From positions 1,550,001-1,614,000 of the forward strand of contig JAMYGW020000003.1 in assembly GCA_025617375.2 (NCBI GenBank): a stretch of 64,000 bases of DNA, read 5' to 3'. The translations under genes and the position numbers were made by a program. Below, one piece after another: positions 32,836 through 45,173 of this stretch. The stretch comes from Acarospora socialis (taxonomy: Eukaryota; Ascomycota; Lecanoromycetes; Acarosporales; Acarosporaceae). The notes under the pieces are model-generated. The model was not told the DNA's origin. It made no database searches and worked only from the letters and a program-made list of their open reading frames with translations. Within the stretch, counting starts at the first letter, position 1. Each line of letters starts with the position of its first letter.

Positions 32836-33983
32836 ATGGCTACAAACAATCCAATGGGAAAGACGTACACAACAATTCCCGGTTCTGTTTCCCAGAAGGT
32901 CTTCTCAATAGCCGGGATAATCACCACTGTCTACGGCCTTGAGGAACTGCCTTCACAGATCAGGGACGTAGCTTGCCTTTGGCTACTTCATCCACGGCTT
33001 CAGACCCAGGAATGCATGGAACCGATTGCTGCTTCTACCATTCTTGACTGGAACGCCCGGTTACAAGACGGCACAGGGAGTAATCGACAGGCTTCACAGG
33101 GCTTGATTGCCGTGTCCTTCGATCAAAGGAACCATGGATCAAGGGAAGTAGATAAGCTTTCGAATGAAGCTTGGAGATCTGGAAACCCCAGACATGCGCA
33201 GGATATGTTTTCGATCTATCGTAGGTTTCTCATCCTGGGCAAGCACGTGCCTCGGTGGGTTAAGAAGCAGCAGATGGTACCGCCGTTGATACGTCTCATC
33301 TCCTGACCTACCTATCCTCTTACATATTTCCACATGGGGAACATACAGTTGCAAATAATATCGTGCTAGGAATTTCTCTGGGTGGTCATGCAGCTTGGCA
33401 TTGTCTTCTCCACGACCCACGCATCACTACAGCAATCATTGTCATCGGCTGCCCAGACTATGTACGGTTAATGAGCGATCGTGCTAGACTTTCTAAATTG
33501 AAGACCTGGACCGAAAGTTCCCCACCAGGGTCCAAGTTCCTTGGTTCTAAGGATTTCCCCGCCGGCTTGGTTGAGGCGGTTGGAAGGTGGGATCCTGCGG
33601 GTCTTTTCAGCACAGTACTCAACGGCGCCATAGGGAGCGACGGTTTTTACGATCCCTCCGCTGAGGAGCAGGAACGCTTGGTACCGCTAATGAGACAGTG
33701 TCTGCAGGGGAAAAGAATCCTTAACTTGGCTGGCGGCGCTGATAAGCTGGTACCCTACAAATGCGCAGAACCATTCTTAGGCTGGTTAAAGAAAGCAATC
33801 AGCAGCGAAGGGTGGTTCAAGAACGGTGAGGTCGTTCTCGAGGACAAAATTTTCGATGGTGTAGGGCATGAAATGAGCGAAGGCATGGTGCACGAGGTGC
33901 TGCGTTTCATGAAGGATACTCCAACGTCTGTGCAATCCGACGTGGTGGAGCAAGGCTTAGGAGGTAAGACTTCTAAGATGTAG
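32836..33983 (+). CDS. alpha/beta hydrolase
   Basis: Two exons, 32836-33220 and 33274-33983, with a 53-bp intron (donor GTAGGT). Two CAG acceptors lie next to each other; only the second, at 33271-33273, keeps the frame. The product has 364 residues. FDQRNHGSR near residue 103 is the strand with the oxyanion-side loop, GISLGGHAAWH near 160 is the nucleophile elbow (Ser in G-X-S-X-G), and GGADKLVPY and GVGHEM supply the likely Asp and His of the triad. No signal peptide is evident, so it is probably cytosolic. Substrate cannot be read from the sequence; the pattern resembles uncharacterised fungal serine hydrolases. Confidence 0.82.
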
Positions 33984-35645
33984 CCAAACCATCCGAGGCA
34001 CCCTTCCATGCGAAGCAGCTCTTGCATTCTATAAAAGCCTAGGTCGGTCAATATATCCTCGAGTGCAAGGTTCACACTCAGTTACACTTCTTCATATCAT
34101 GATCAGATCTTCCGAGTAGTTGATACTCACTTCTAATTGGGTTATCAAGGGCACCGCAGTGGAGCTCCAGTTCAATGTTTTGGAGATTAGCTACCGGCCA
34201 TGGACGTTATTGGTACCGAATGCGGGATGCGGAGAGCGCTGGCTATGCGATCGTCAACCGGAGTGTCATGACCCTCAAGGTAACCTGGCATCTCTCATAT
34301 GTTGCCGCAGGTCCATCAATATTAGGGCTTGGTATGATTATGGGTCTTAGCATATTTCCCGACATCCTGCGATCGGGGCTATCGCACCTGGAGACATTCG
34401 CACTCATAATACACAGCCTGAGCTCCGGCTACTTTGAAAGAACAGCCCGAGGCGTCCTTATCCTGCTCCGAAGGAATTCGGGTTTCAGAGTACGGGATTG
34501 TTGTTTATGAAGAGGGTTCCAAGTTGCAGAGACGGAGTGGCTGTCTACCTGCGGGAACATAATCCTGACACATACGGTCCTGACATACCTGATCTAACTC
34601 TGGCTAAATTATTGATATCTTATGCGGGTTGCGTGGAATGTTGCTATAGCTTACCTATGATACAACAAACACTGGTTACGCCTGGGTTTTCACGAAATCC
34701 ATCGATGTACTCTTCGGGAATGTTAGAGAGACTGGATCGAGGTTTATTTAACAGATCCTCTTGGATACCAGTACAGCTCTCCAATATACTTCGATCAGGC
34801 CAATGACATCGTCGCCGAGAAAATGACATCGCCGAGGCGACGATTCACAAAAATGCACGACTCACCCTTTGCCCTTATGCTTACTTGCCATGCTTGTGTC
34901 CTCCTCGCTATGCAACATTATTTCTAATGCAAGCTAGAGGTGTAAAAGTTGTTTATCGCTTTCGTCTTTAAGAGCTTGAACGGTGCCTGGCTATCGCTGC
35001 AGGCGTACTGTTATTTTGTTTTGCACATCACATTTCAACCTCCAAGCCATTCTCAACCCTCGCCTGCCTTCAGGTCTTGGGCGTGAACCGTTACAGCATT
35101 TGTGACTGTGCTGCGAAGCAGTCGTGCTCGCCCTTTCAGGAAGCCACGCAGGCAGCCGCTGTTGGCCACATACAAAGACTATACGGACACTGTACAATCT
35201 CAGCCAGGAAAGGCTCGGAAGCCGCAGCCAGTTATGGCACTCCCCTGTGGATGTCAGAACTCAACGAGTACTACTAGGTGGGCGTTTGTGATTTCTATGT
35301 GTTCCGGTAAGCAACTATTGAGCCCTATACTTCGTGTTTCACAGTGTTGGAATCTCATCCACTCCGAAAATCAAGTAAAACACACTGATTATCTATCTAA
35401 AACTTCTCCTACCCTCTCACATGCTCATTAACATTCGCCAAACACGCAAGACTAACCTATTGACATGACTTTTGTTCATCCAGTCAACTTCTTCAATTTA
35501 GTCCCTCCAAATCTCCGCCCGATCAAAAGCCTAGACAAGACACTTATCACCCTACCAATTCACCAATTTACCCCTAGCATACAGCCAATGATCGTCCGGT
35601 TTCCGCGCCATCGTCAATCCGCGCCATCGTCAACAGTCCTTCTGG
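33984..35645. other. gene-poor stretch, nothing supported
   Basis: Frames of 60-110 codons (for example 34175-34510, plus) carry no domain and could not be linked by splicing. A 9-bp inverted repeat (ATCGTCGCC at 34808-34816, GGCGACGAT at 34836-34844) lies beside a short direct repeat of ATGACATCG. The region may hold decayed genes. Confidence 0.4.
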
Positions 35646-36651
35646 CTAGTCCTTCAACTTCAGACCAAGGTTCTTCAACGCAGCCTTGACCTCCGAATGG
35701 TCGGATTCCTTGGCTCCCCATGCCTCCCAAATCCCATACTCCTCCCCACTCAGCTCATCGATCTTCAGTTCGACGTCTTCCTCATTGACCGCCGAATCGT
35801 TTCTCTCGTTCAGGACTGAGGCGATTTCTTTAGAGGATAGACGTGCATGAATGCTAAGAACACAGAGGAACACGGTCTCGAAGTAGTCCCACCTGTAAGG
35901 GATGAAGTCGGGGCTCTCCACTTGAGGTGCTGGATCTTTGTTCGGGGTCGGTGGTAGGTAAAGGCGAGCCGAAGCGCGCGGGCCTGGTTTGGGAGTAACT
36001 TCAACCTCAGTGGACGAGGAAGAACGATTCTCTAAGGAGGAGAAAGACTGCTCGGAAGCAGCTGCGGTCGAGCGCCTGGCAGGACGACTGGTGGGTGTGT
36101 AGGGAGACGGACCGGGGGACGGGCGAGACCCAGGCAGAAGAGCCGTTGATTCATGTTTGCCCGGACAAGTCTCGTGGATACCGCAGTCTCGGTAGATGGC
36201 CTGGACTTCTGGCGAGGATTCTGGAAGGTTTGCGAATTTCGTCCTTGACGACAGCAGCGAGGATCAGCACGCGTCCAGCTCTTAAGATCATGGACAAACA
36301 GGAACGTGCAGGAAGCAGCACGGGGAAAGAGAGAAGAAGGACAAGTAGTAGTGACTACGAGGACAGAATTCACTTTACTTACCAAGCATTGTCACCACCG
36401 AAGTCACTGACGCGACGCTTCTCCTGACTTGGCGCCAACGACCCCTTCAGAACGTTGCATTTATACCTCAGGATATCTGCAGGGATCTGGACTGCCAGGC
36501 AGACCGCGAATATCTCTGATATCTTCTGGTACGACAACGTGGTCTTCATCTTGAGACAGCACAGGTATTCGATCTGCTGATCAGTCCAGATGTGCCAGTT
36601 CTTAGACGGCTTGTTGACTTTCTTGGTATTCTTGGTAGTCTTGGTCTTCAT
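35646..36651 (-). CDS. small protein with two Myb/HTH-like repeats, family member A
   Basis: Two exons on the minus strand, 36651-36383 and 36243-35646, joined across a 139-bp intron (donor GTAAGT, acceptor TCAAG); 288 residues. Splicing gives DNAWTKFANLPESSPE at the junction. Near the N-terminus, after a Lys/Thr-rich start, is WTDQQIEYLCCLKMKTTLSY followed by QKISEIFAV, which looks like a Myb/SANT-type tri-helical unit. A Ser/Pro-rich linker follows and then a second unit, RWDYFETVFLCVLSIHARLS with KEIASVLNERND and a third helix. The second unit resembles the two small proteins at 47509-47883 and 48294-48692, so I treat them as one family. I cannot name the family. DNA binding is possible from the helix pattern but is not shown. 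Confidence 0.6.
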
Positions 36652-38546
36652 TGTGGCAGGTGTTAGGATTTGAGCTAGACTATCGTGTTAAGAGATGCGG
36701 ATAACGTGGAATGCTTTCGAGAAGTGGAGGCTTGTCGTGGTTGAGCAAAAGCTAGGGTTGGTTCGTCGAATCGATCCGTCAAGGTTGAAGGGTGAGGTTA
36801 TGTTTTGTTGTGGCGACTGTTTTGCTCTGCTCTGCTCTACCAACACAAGATACAACTCTCAAGTTTTACGGCAACGGCTGGAGTATTTAAAACCACAACC
36901 TTGAGTTCCACAGACTACGGCGGAGCTCATTCACTGTCCATATTTACATATCCAGTTTGCTCGTCCGCCTCACCTCGACGGAATATATTCTCCCAACGCG
37001 TTTCAGATTTGGGTGAGGTTTGATATTCCCTGTCTGTCTCCTTACCTCAGTGAATCTCATGCAACACATCTGATCTACAAATTGGTGGGATAGATCAGAT
37101 GGATTGAAATCACGTTTAGGCAGAAGGGCTGTGAATAGTTGGAAAGGGGGCAAAAGGGAGACATGACAGTTCCCTACGTACATTCATGTTCTGCTTCACT
37201 CCAGGGAGCTTTGTTGTCACTTGTTGTGGAGGGTTGATGAATAGAAAGTGAGACTTGTCACTGTTGTTGCGTCTAGAAGCTGCTCTCTGATAAACTTGAG
37301 TTACTGTTATTCTCTCAATCTCGTCCGTCAGTCTAAAGATACTCGTTCCTAAACCTCTGCGCGTACAATACTCAAGACCAGTAACTCAACGAATCCGGGA
37401 TACCCTAGCAACGCACTCTCCCGTCTCCTTCGACAATTCACTTCCAACATTCACAGCTCATACCTAACGATGCCCCAACGGTCCATGTCTACTCGTACGG
37501 TGGATTCATTAATTCAATCTCCAATTGTCCTCTCCTGCGAGAGCTCTTTCCCGTCGACACCTCACTTCCATTGGCTTCAGCACTTAGACGAAGATAAAAG
37601 AATTTCTCCAAGGTTACGACCTCATCGTAGCTAAAGCGAAATCGATAGGCCAGAACACAAAGACAATCCAACGCTTTGATACCAACATCCTCAAACCACA
37701 ACCTTCCGCTTTAACAACCAACAAGACGCGCACCCAAAATTCCTCCTACACCTTTCCCCCGACATGCAACTCGACTGTCGCAGAACCTTTGGCCGCATCC
37801 TCCGCACCAATCTTTCCAGTCCCGTCATCCACTACTTCATCACCGACCATCCGCAAGCGTACCCATGACCGGATCCACCAAACCCACACCGTCCAGACGC
37901 CCCATCAAGCAATAACATAATTCGTTCAAGAAAAACCTCTATCCCAACAAAGAACGGCGCCCCACCACGCTTTTGGCATCACTTACTTAGCCTTCCCTTT
38001 CCCTGCAACGGCCCCTTTCTCAAAGAAATCCGCCGACCCGACCAGCCACAGCACATCAACCACCCTGACTCCCAGTACTCATTGGCCCAAGAGGATGTCG
38101 ACGTAATTCTCAGACACCCACGAATGCTGGATTGAGAACTCTATGAGTGTCTATCGGGATCACAACTGTCGACGGTCCTAGTTTTGTTCACGTACCGGAC
38201 TCGTCCCATGCTTGATGGTACCTTGTCCTTTCTGGAATCGTCCTTTATCTTCCAGCACACTTCACATATAGACAACATCCACTGTTCACACGGTCTGATG
38301 ACAAGGACGTCCCGGCTTTCGAGTATGGCTATATCTTGGTCTTGGTTATTACCCAAAAGTTTAACACATTCATATCCAAATGCGTCTCTGTACAGATAAG
38401 AATTGCGTTGGCGCGGTTAGACGTGTATATTAATTTGTGTAAATAATTATTGGACATCAGCTGCCGAAGCATCAACGGCTTCTCCGCTCCCCTCCTCCCC
38501 AGCCCAGCCCAGCCCAGCCCAGCCCACCCAACCAGCCTCCCCACCC
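36652..38546. other. gene-poor stretch with a possible gene relic
   Basis: Between about 37460 and 38110 the plus strand has protein-like but short open stretches in different frames, such as VHVYSYGGFINSISNCPLL and HPKFLLHLSPDMQLDCRRTF. They could belong to a decayed or heavily spliced gene that I do not recognise. The opposite strand at 37489-37701 has LDCLCVLAYRFRFSYDEV, faintly like family member A but without an ATG. Nothing here is firm. Confidence 0.3.
38501..38525. repeat. AGCCC pentamer, five copies
   Basis: Five exact copies of AGCCC follow one another just downstream of the carboxypeptidase stop codon (which lies on the minus strand). Confidence 0.8.
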
Positions 38547-40314
38547 TCACGCCGTGCTATTCCCCACCTGCGTCGTGAACCCCACCTCCGACGTCAGACT
38601 CCCCACCCTCCCCAACAAAAACTCCAACTGGCGATACGCGGCACTCGGCGCATACTGCGGCACCATATGGCCACTGAGACTAACCTCGACGAACGTCAGG
38701 CCGCGCTCGGTATGCGTCGTGCCGAAGACGCCCGCGCCCGCCAGCGTCTCCGGGCTCAGATCGGTATGATACGGCACGAGAAAGTCATCCTTCGGCGCGG
38801 TCGAGAAGCCCTGGGCGCCGTTCCAGGTCATGTTCTGGATCATGAGGAGGGTGCCGTTGGCGAGGAGGATGTAGTCGAGGAGGCCGTGGGCGATGACGAC
38901 ATTGTTGGTGCGTTCGATGACGGCGGGGAGGACGGGCGAGAGGCCGGAGGGCGGGGAGAGGTCGGTGGCGTTGACGAAGACGTCCGTCGAGGTGCATTCG
39001 GCCCAGTTGGCGTGCGGGGGCGCGTGGATGGCGCCCTGCACGTCGCTGCGGTTGAAGTAGATGCTGGCTCCTGCCGGGAGGTAGTCGAAGCTGCCGGGGA
39101 AGCCGAGGACGTCCCACAGGAGCGGGCACGTCGTGGCGATTTGGTAGATGTCGACTGAGAGGTTCTGGTTAGCGCGTTTGGAAGGGGAGGGATATGGTGG
39201 GGGAGGGGGTGAGAGGCTTACAGCAGGGGTTGATGAGCGAGGCGGCGTTGTAGATGTCCGTCCAGAGGTCGCAGCCGGGGAGGGAGGTGTTGGGCGGGTT
39301 GGGGAGCGGGCCGGCGGGCGGGAAGACGAGGTAGGTGTTTAGGAAGGAGGTGTAGCCGCAGGCGTCCGAGCGGTTGTGGATATCGGCCAGGAAGGTCGCG
39401 TTGAGGGAGAAGAGCGGCTTCCAGTAGTCGACGAAGGCTACGGCGGGGACTGGTGGTGGTGCGTCAGTAGGGTTCAGAGAGCGTGCCTAGAGCTGCTACT
39501 AGGGTTCCTACTCTGCTGCTGTACCGCGTCCGTGCTCGTACTGGGATCATACATCATGATGCCCTTAACGTCAAAGTGCGCGTTGTCATTGCTGTTGAGC
39601 ATGGCATCTGCTATGTACGGGATGTAGTAACCCGCGTAGCTTTCGCCGGTGATGTATATCTTCCGCCCCTGCAACCCGAACGTTTCGACGAAATTCTTGA
39701 AGAAACCCAAGAACTGCCGTGCAACATCCGCTTCGCTCGTCGCGGACGGTGTGCCTTGACTGAAGCCCGTACCGACCGGCTGCTCCACCCAGATCATGTT
39801 CGTCAAATTGACCCATGTGTACGGGTTCTTGACTGGTGCGAATGTGCCGTACTGCCAGAGGAATGGGCCATTCTCTTGAAGGAGACCTTCCAGTGAGCTA
39901 CAACCCGGACCACCGTTCAGCCAGATGGTGATCTCGTCCGACGCGGCGGGGTTGGTGGAGGGAAAGAACCAGAAGTACAGTTGACGCGTCTCGTCCGGGT
40001 CGTTGGAGATGGGTAGGAGGCCGGCGTAGGATTCGCCAACATCGAAGTTGACGTCTGGGATACCGGTACCATTGACGGCGAACTCTAACCGATGATATTC
40101 AGTGCGCGAGTCGAGATGATGTTAAGACAACAAACTCACTTGTGGTGTTGGCGTTTAGATACGTCGACGCCCGCTTCTCAACCCCTGCTTGGGGAATAGG
40201 GCTTCTCTTTGCCCTCAGAACGGGCGCAGGTAGATTCTTGCCAACATGCTGTGCACTTCTGGCAGCAGTCAAGCACGCGCATACGAGCAAACAGAGGTAG
40301 GTGAAGCTTCGCAT
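38547..40314 (-). CDS. secreted serine carboxypeptidase (S10)
   Basis: Four exons on the minus strand: 40314-40140, 40084-39512, 39449-39222 and 39154-38547; 527 residues. The start chosen gives a clean signal peptide ([20 protein letters not shown]); an in-frame ATG at 40365 would add 17 residues before it. The catalytic Ser is in [13 protein letters not shown], the oxyanion motif is LNGGPGCSS, the Asp is in [10 protein letters not shown] and the His in [10 protein letters not shown], all in S10 order. An acidic substrate-side Glu pair precedes the Ser as usual. S10 enzymes remove C-terminal residues at acid pH. Several N-X-S/T sites (for example in NATDLS, NGTLL, NMTW) fit secretion. No membrane tail like that of Kex1 is seen. 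A sedolisin gene follows 1 kb away on the same strand. Confidence 0.92.
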
Positions 40315-41308
40315 CGTCAAGAGGTTAAGGAATGTAGAAGGAGGAATCGAAATGAACGACAGCATCCCAGAAACCACATCACGGTACGAGCGGGGTACTC
40401 CATCCTTGTTCGTCAAACAGATAAGATGTCTGTATCATGCGGAATGAAAGCATAGCTTTTTCCAGAACTTCCTGATGTAGCTACCTCGACCATGCATGCG
40501 GTTCTTGAGATCTACATCGCCGGTATGCAGTGCGACATAGGCTAGTCGGCCGAGCCGGAACCCATGTCAGCCATAGACGGCACACCACACGGTGTACCCT
40601 AAGACGATAACCATGGTCGAAAGAGCTTCTGTTTCTGTGTAATATGTAGCACAAAACATCCTCATGGAGGTAAGACTGTCAAGTAAGGGGATCACCCGTC
40701 CAGCTGCAATGATCATACATAATCATGAGTCAATGTGTGTTACGGCTGGAATCGAGAGACAAGAAATACTTTCAAGACCATTCCCACAAGATACCCTCGT
40801 ACATCCGAAAGACGCGATGCACACCTTGGCGTGTCTTGCAGTCAAGATCCTTGCGACCTTCCCTTCGAGGTCATGTCCCGAGATCCAGTCACGTTCAAGG
40901 TTCTCCATGCTCGGTAGCGCAGGTTGACTGAATACTGAACGTTGTGCCGGCGAACGTTAAATTGCGATATGCGGCTTGACTCCAAGGAGCTTGGATATGA
41001 TGAGCTGATGCATGCAATGACTGGGATCAAATGGATGCTAATTCGTGGAAGACCTTCCACATTGGTGGTAGGGCCGGACGGACGGGAGATCGTGGCTTAC
41101 GAGCCGCTGATCAATTGGCAACGTTTTCTTAGTGCATACGAGTATACAACCTCAGTTGATACCATCATCCTCTATTTTGTAGAACAATAAAATGATCGGT
41201 CCGCATCTCGCTTATGAACATGCTACAGATTCGCTCGTAGTATACAGTCAGTGACGAGTTAAAGCTCGTCATCGAGTCCATTTATCAGGATCATCTACAT
41301 GAGCTCCT
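40315..41308. other. intergenic, no gene seen
   Basis: Promoter region of the carboxypeptidase gene and 3' region of the sedolisin gene. The frame at 40942-41190 (plus) has no domain. Confidence 0.5.
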
Positions 41309-43269
41309 TCATCCACCATAACCCGATACCGCCAGCTTCAAGAGATACTGAAAGTTCGGGGTACCGTATCCCGTCACGGGATCCCATCCTGTCGTGGCGT
41401 TCCAGCTGGCGTACGGCACGAACGGTGTCGGCAGGCCCGAGTAGTTATCTCTACCGGTGCAACCCGTGGATCCGCCGTCGACGATGTCGTGAAGTCCGTG
41501 TCGACCGACGCTGTAAATCCACGGGTTCAAGAAGCCGAGAGGGGGCATGTTCGCCGAGATGCGTGCGCTGTTGAGGTCCGACACAAAGGCGGCGAATGTG
41601 GGTGAAGCAGCGCTACAGGGTGGTCAGCGGAAGTTTTGCGGCAAAGTGGTGATAGATTACTTACGAGGTGCCTCCGACGCGGATCTCTTTGCCCTGGTCG
41701 ATGACCGAGTAGTTGTAGGCTTGGGCCGCGACATCTGGGAACCCTCGTCCGTTGGGGTTGTAGAGCCCTTTCCACTGGTCACCGAGGATGGCCAGGTAGT
41801 CGCTAACTGCCTCATCTTGGTACGATGGTCTCGGGTACCTATCCGAAAATCCGCCTGATGAGAAAAATACTGCCCGTTCTGGATTCACGTGGACTGTGCC
41901 TCCAACTGAGGTCACGAATGGACAAGCAGCCGGGAAGATGGGTAGGAAACGTGTCGTATTCTTCCCGTCATTTGTTTGACAGGCGGACCCGACCCCCGAA
42001 TCTCCAGATGAAAACAAGACCGAAACCCCGCGAGCACCGAGTTGGGCGAACATGCTGCACGTGGCGTTGCTGTAGGCTTCAGGAACACTCTGCTCGTCTT
42101 CGCCGTAAGACGTCGTAAGGGTTGTGGGGAGTTCGTCATCCGGTAGAGCAAGAATGTAGTGCAGAAAGTCGAGATAGGGTTCATTCTGATTGTTTGAAAT
42201 GTTTGGCTGGTCCAGGTCTGGTACGAGCTCGCCAAGCCCAGCTGTACTGTAATAGAAGCTTGGCGTAGGGTACGAAAGTGAGAGCGCATATTGTACGTCC
42301 AGGTTGGCTTCGATGTCATCGTCAACGGTGTCATCTTGCGTCAATAGTCCACCATTGACGGAGACGTAGGTGAAGTTATCCGAGGCGGCATAGGGTGCGA
42401 ATCTCGTGAGGAATGTTGTAAGGTCTGCATACTTCGCGTACTCTTTTAGATATCCACAGATGCCAAGCTTGTTTCCTGCGGAATGTCAATGGCGGCCTCA
42501 GTCACGGACTGATGCCTTTGCAGAACCTTCCATTAGACATACCGTTGTTGGCATCGGGCTGAAAGTTCCCATAATTATACAACTCTTTCAAGCAAGTGGG
42601 TGTGATCGTAGTATTGCAGAACGTGGCGTTGACAAGGGCAGAGTCGGTCCCGTAATCTTGCTCTTTCAGGCTCGATGTTGGTGCCTCATGGTGGTCGATA
42701 ATCAGACTCCTCTCCCCGCGCATTTGGCCAAAACGCGTGGTAGGTTGGATCATCTGAATATATTGACGCAGATTCTTCGGAATGGAATACTGCAGCGTAC
42801 GAATCCTCTCAATGTTGTTTAGCGAGCTGGTGTAGTAATAGAACTTGGTATGTAAGATCCTCTCTGCCTCCGAAACCGGGACATAGAAGTTGATCCAATC
42901 GCCATCGTCCTCAACATCAGTCCTTGGCACGCCTTCAGCTTCCAGCCAGCCGAGAATTGACTGGGAAGCATCCGCACTCGGTCGTAGCATGGCCTTCAGC
43001 TCATCGCGCTTGAGATGTTGTCCATACCTGGGGTGACTTGGGGTTGAGATGTCGAGGACCGTCTGCTCGAAGTGATAGGCATTCTTCTGGCGGACAGCGA
43101 CGCGAAAACGGAGGCGTAGTGCAGCCGGAGGTGAACCACCTTGCCGCCATCCTTCAGGAACTGACCGTAACTGCTCGAGAATGTCGACCTCGATCGATGG
43201 CGCGGCATGGACGCCCAAGAACACACCAATGATAGCCCAAAGACTTATCACCCAGATGGATGAGAACAT
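41309..43269 (-). CDS. sedolisin-type serine-carboxyl peptidase (S53), secreted
   Basis: Three exons on the minus strand: 43269-42543, 42475-41665 and 41612-41309; 613 residues. A signal peptide ([22 protein letters not shown]) precedes a pro-kumamolisin activation domain at about residues 40-185. The peptidase domain has IEANLD with the catalytic Glu and Asp four apart, SSGDSG with the oxyanion Asp, and GGTSAASP with the nucleophile Ser. The last intron lies inside that Ser codon. [12 protein letters not shown] segment near the C-terminus matches the calcium site. Family members (tripeptidyl peptidases and endo-acting sedolisins) work at acid pH outside the cell. I cannot tell tripeptidyl from endopeptidase activity here. 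Confidence 0.92.
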
Positions 43270-43784
43270 TGTGAACTACGATTTGAAGGTTAGTCGGTGA
43301 AAAGTCGGTGGGTGGAAATCAAGGCCTACCTTAGGTCTGAGTGAATGGGCCACCACGCGTCTCGGGCAACAGCTCCCAACAACCACACTGAACCATCCAA
43401 GCAGGACGAACTCTCCAAGATATACTGCATCGTAGCGCAACCGAGGTAGATATCAGACATGCGGGACCTACGACATTGAGCATGAGGGGCAAGTCACATT
43501 CCTTATCCCACCGAGAATGCAGAAAGCAAGTACTCCGAACTGTCGTCTCCATGGTCGAGGGTGAGCTTCCCCATTGGGGTTGGGCGATCATGGAGATTGA
43601 GAATGAGATAGAGATTGCGATTGCTGCACGGAATACGTCGAAAAGGAGATCAATGGACGTGTCATAGCTCATATTCTAGTCCTAGGAACATGATTCGGGC
43701 GCATATATGGGTGTCGGTCCTGTAACTGCAGATGCTGCCGGCTTGGCCCTGCTCCATATTAAGGTATAGTCGGAGATTCGACAT

Positions 43785-43950
43785 TTACCTACCGTAGCTG
43801 ATGGAGACAGCAGATGGATAGGCGCATATCGAAAAGCATCTAAATTTGATCGCCTGTAAAAGCTCGGCTCTCATCAAAAACCTATCAGTGGTCTTTATAA
43901 ATCAGTAAAATGGTTAATATCATGCGGCTGTCCACCCGCTGTTAGGTACG
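43785..43950. repeat. decayed copy of the 170-bp MITE found at 61133
   Basis: Both ends and interior match the element at 61133-61302: GATGGATAGGCGCATAT on the left, GCGGCTGTCCACCCGCTGT on the right and GCTCTCAT plus ATCAGTG inside. The copy differs at many positions, so it is older or was mutated. Confidence 0.75.
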
Positions 43951-43982
43951 AGTACCGTGTGTGGAGTGCAGATCACCGAAGG

Positions 43983-44011
43983 CTAAGATAAACTAAGATA
44001 AACTAAGATAA
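43983..44011. repeat. 10-bp tandem repeat (AACTAAGATA), about three copies
   Basis: CTAAGATA occurs three times at 10-bp spacing just beside the decayed MITE copy. Confidence 0.75.
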
Positions 44012-45173
44012 GCAGCCGCTGCTACCTTAAGGGAGTTAGGGAATTAGATTGGGTATAAACCTAAATCTTCCCGCTATCTACGAGTTCTATTGCACGGATG
44101 CTAAATCATGTCAAGTGTCATATTAAGCATCAGATTGTGTAGATTAAAGAGCAGCTTCTGTCTGTAATTGCAGTCAGATTTGGCGTTGTGGAATTGTTTC
44201 AACGTGTAGTCCTTCTTTGTGTGTGTCGCAAAATGTGAGATTAGACGCCGCAACCACCGGGGAATTCATGCAGAAACACATATGATTGTAGTGCAATCGA
44301 TGAAAAATCATTATCAGCATTCTTACAAGTTGTGTGCACTTTTCGCCGCACATGTTTATGTTCGTATTTTTATATGTCATAGCAATGCATTTGGATGACT
44401 CGATAGTCTGTGCTGTTGCTGTCACTGTGACCGTTGCTGGCTGCTTTCACGGTTGTTCCTGTCTCAAATCCGGCTGAGGGCAGCCACTGCATCTTAACGC
44501 TCATAGAAAGCGCAATGGGTGGCTCTCCTCTAGAGAAGCGACTGCCATCCTACTCGCAAGGTTTGAAAAGCAATTCTGTCGCTAGCCCTGATACAGTACC
44601 CTTGTCTGTCTTTAAACATACCATACTGCCTGGGTAGGTCGCCGTCCAGCTTTCGAGCATTGCGAATACTTACCCGGGCACAACGTCTGAGTGCAGCTTG
44701 TCCTCGGCGGCGCAGCGCACGTTGCATGATATGAATAGTCCACTCGAGGGAGATAATGTGCGGCCTTCTGCAATTGGACCTTCTTAGCGAAGATTTTCCA
44801 GCAACCCGGCAACTTAACAAGGCTGCCGAGACTCTACCGTTTGACTGGCTACAAGCACTGTCCGACAGGGAGTAGGCAAAGGGAGAACGAGAACGCCCAA
44901 GGCAGTGCACCCCAAGGATGGCAATTGATCAGCCATTCAGCGGCTCACGAGTGCTTCTGAGTGGACCCATCAATGGCACGGAGACACAGCCTGAGCAATG
45001 TGCCTCACTGGTCTGACAGGAATAGTACTGAATCTTTTCAGCCGCATTGCCTCTCACCCGACAGCTATGACATTGACAGCCTGCCATGACAGGCTCTCGC
45101 GGACTCGCCAAGGGAATATCTCTTCCTCCACAACTTACTTTGCACGGTCTAGGCAACAAAGGTTCCGACGGCA

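Larger units (their letters stand above)
43270..45173. other. intergenic, repeat-bearing, no gene seen
   Basis: Contains the sedolisin promoter region, a decayed MITE-like element at 43785-43950 and a short tandem array at 43983-44011. The small frames have no domains. Confidence 0.55.

Noticed and set aside
34175-34510. Plus-strand frame of 111 codons with hydrophobic stretches
   Set aside because: No domain, no splice partner and an overlapping frame of equal quality; not supportable as a gene.
37489-37701. Minus-strand frame with LDCLCVLAYRFRFSYDEV as a fourth member of the small-protein family
   Set aside because: It lacks an ATG and the diagnostic IA-LN and IW positions; resemblance is too short.
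38667-39158. Plus-strand frame of 163 codons
   Set aside because: Antisense to the last exon of the S10 carboxypeptidase; length is due to GC-rich sequence.
40315-40365. Carboxypeptidase start at the upstream ATG 40365
   Set aside because: It places 17 residues before the signal peptide core; the ATG at 40314 gives a standard secretion signal.
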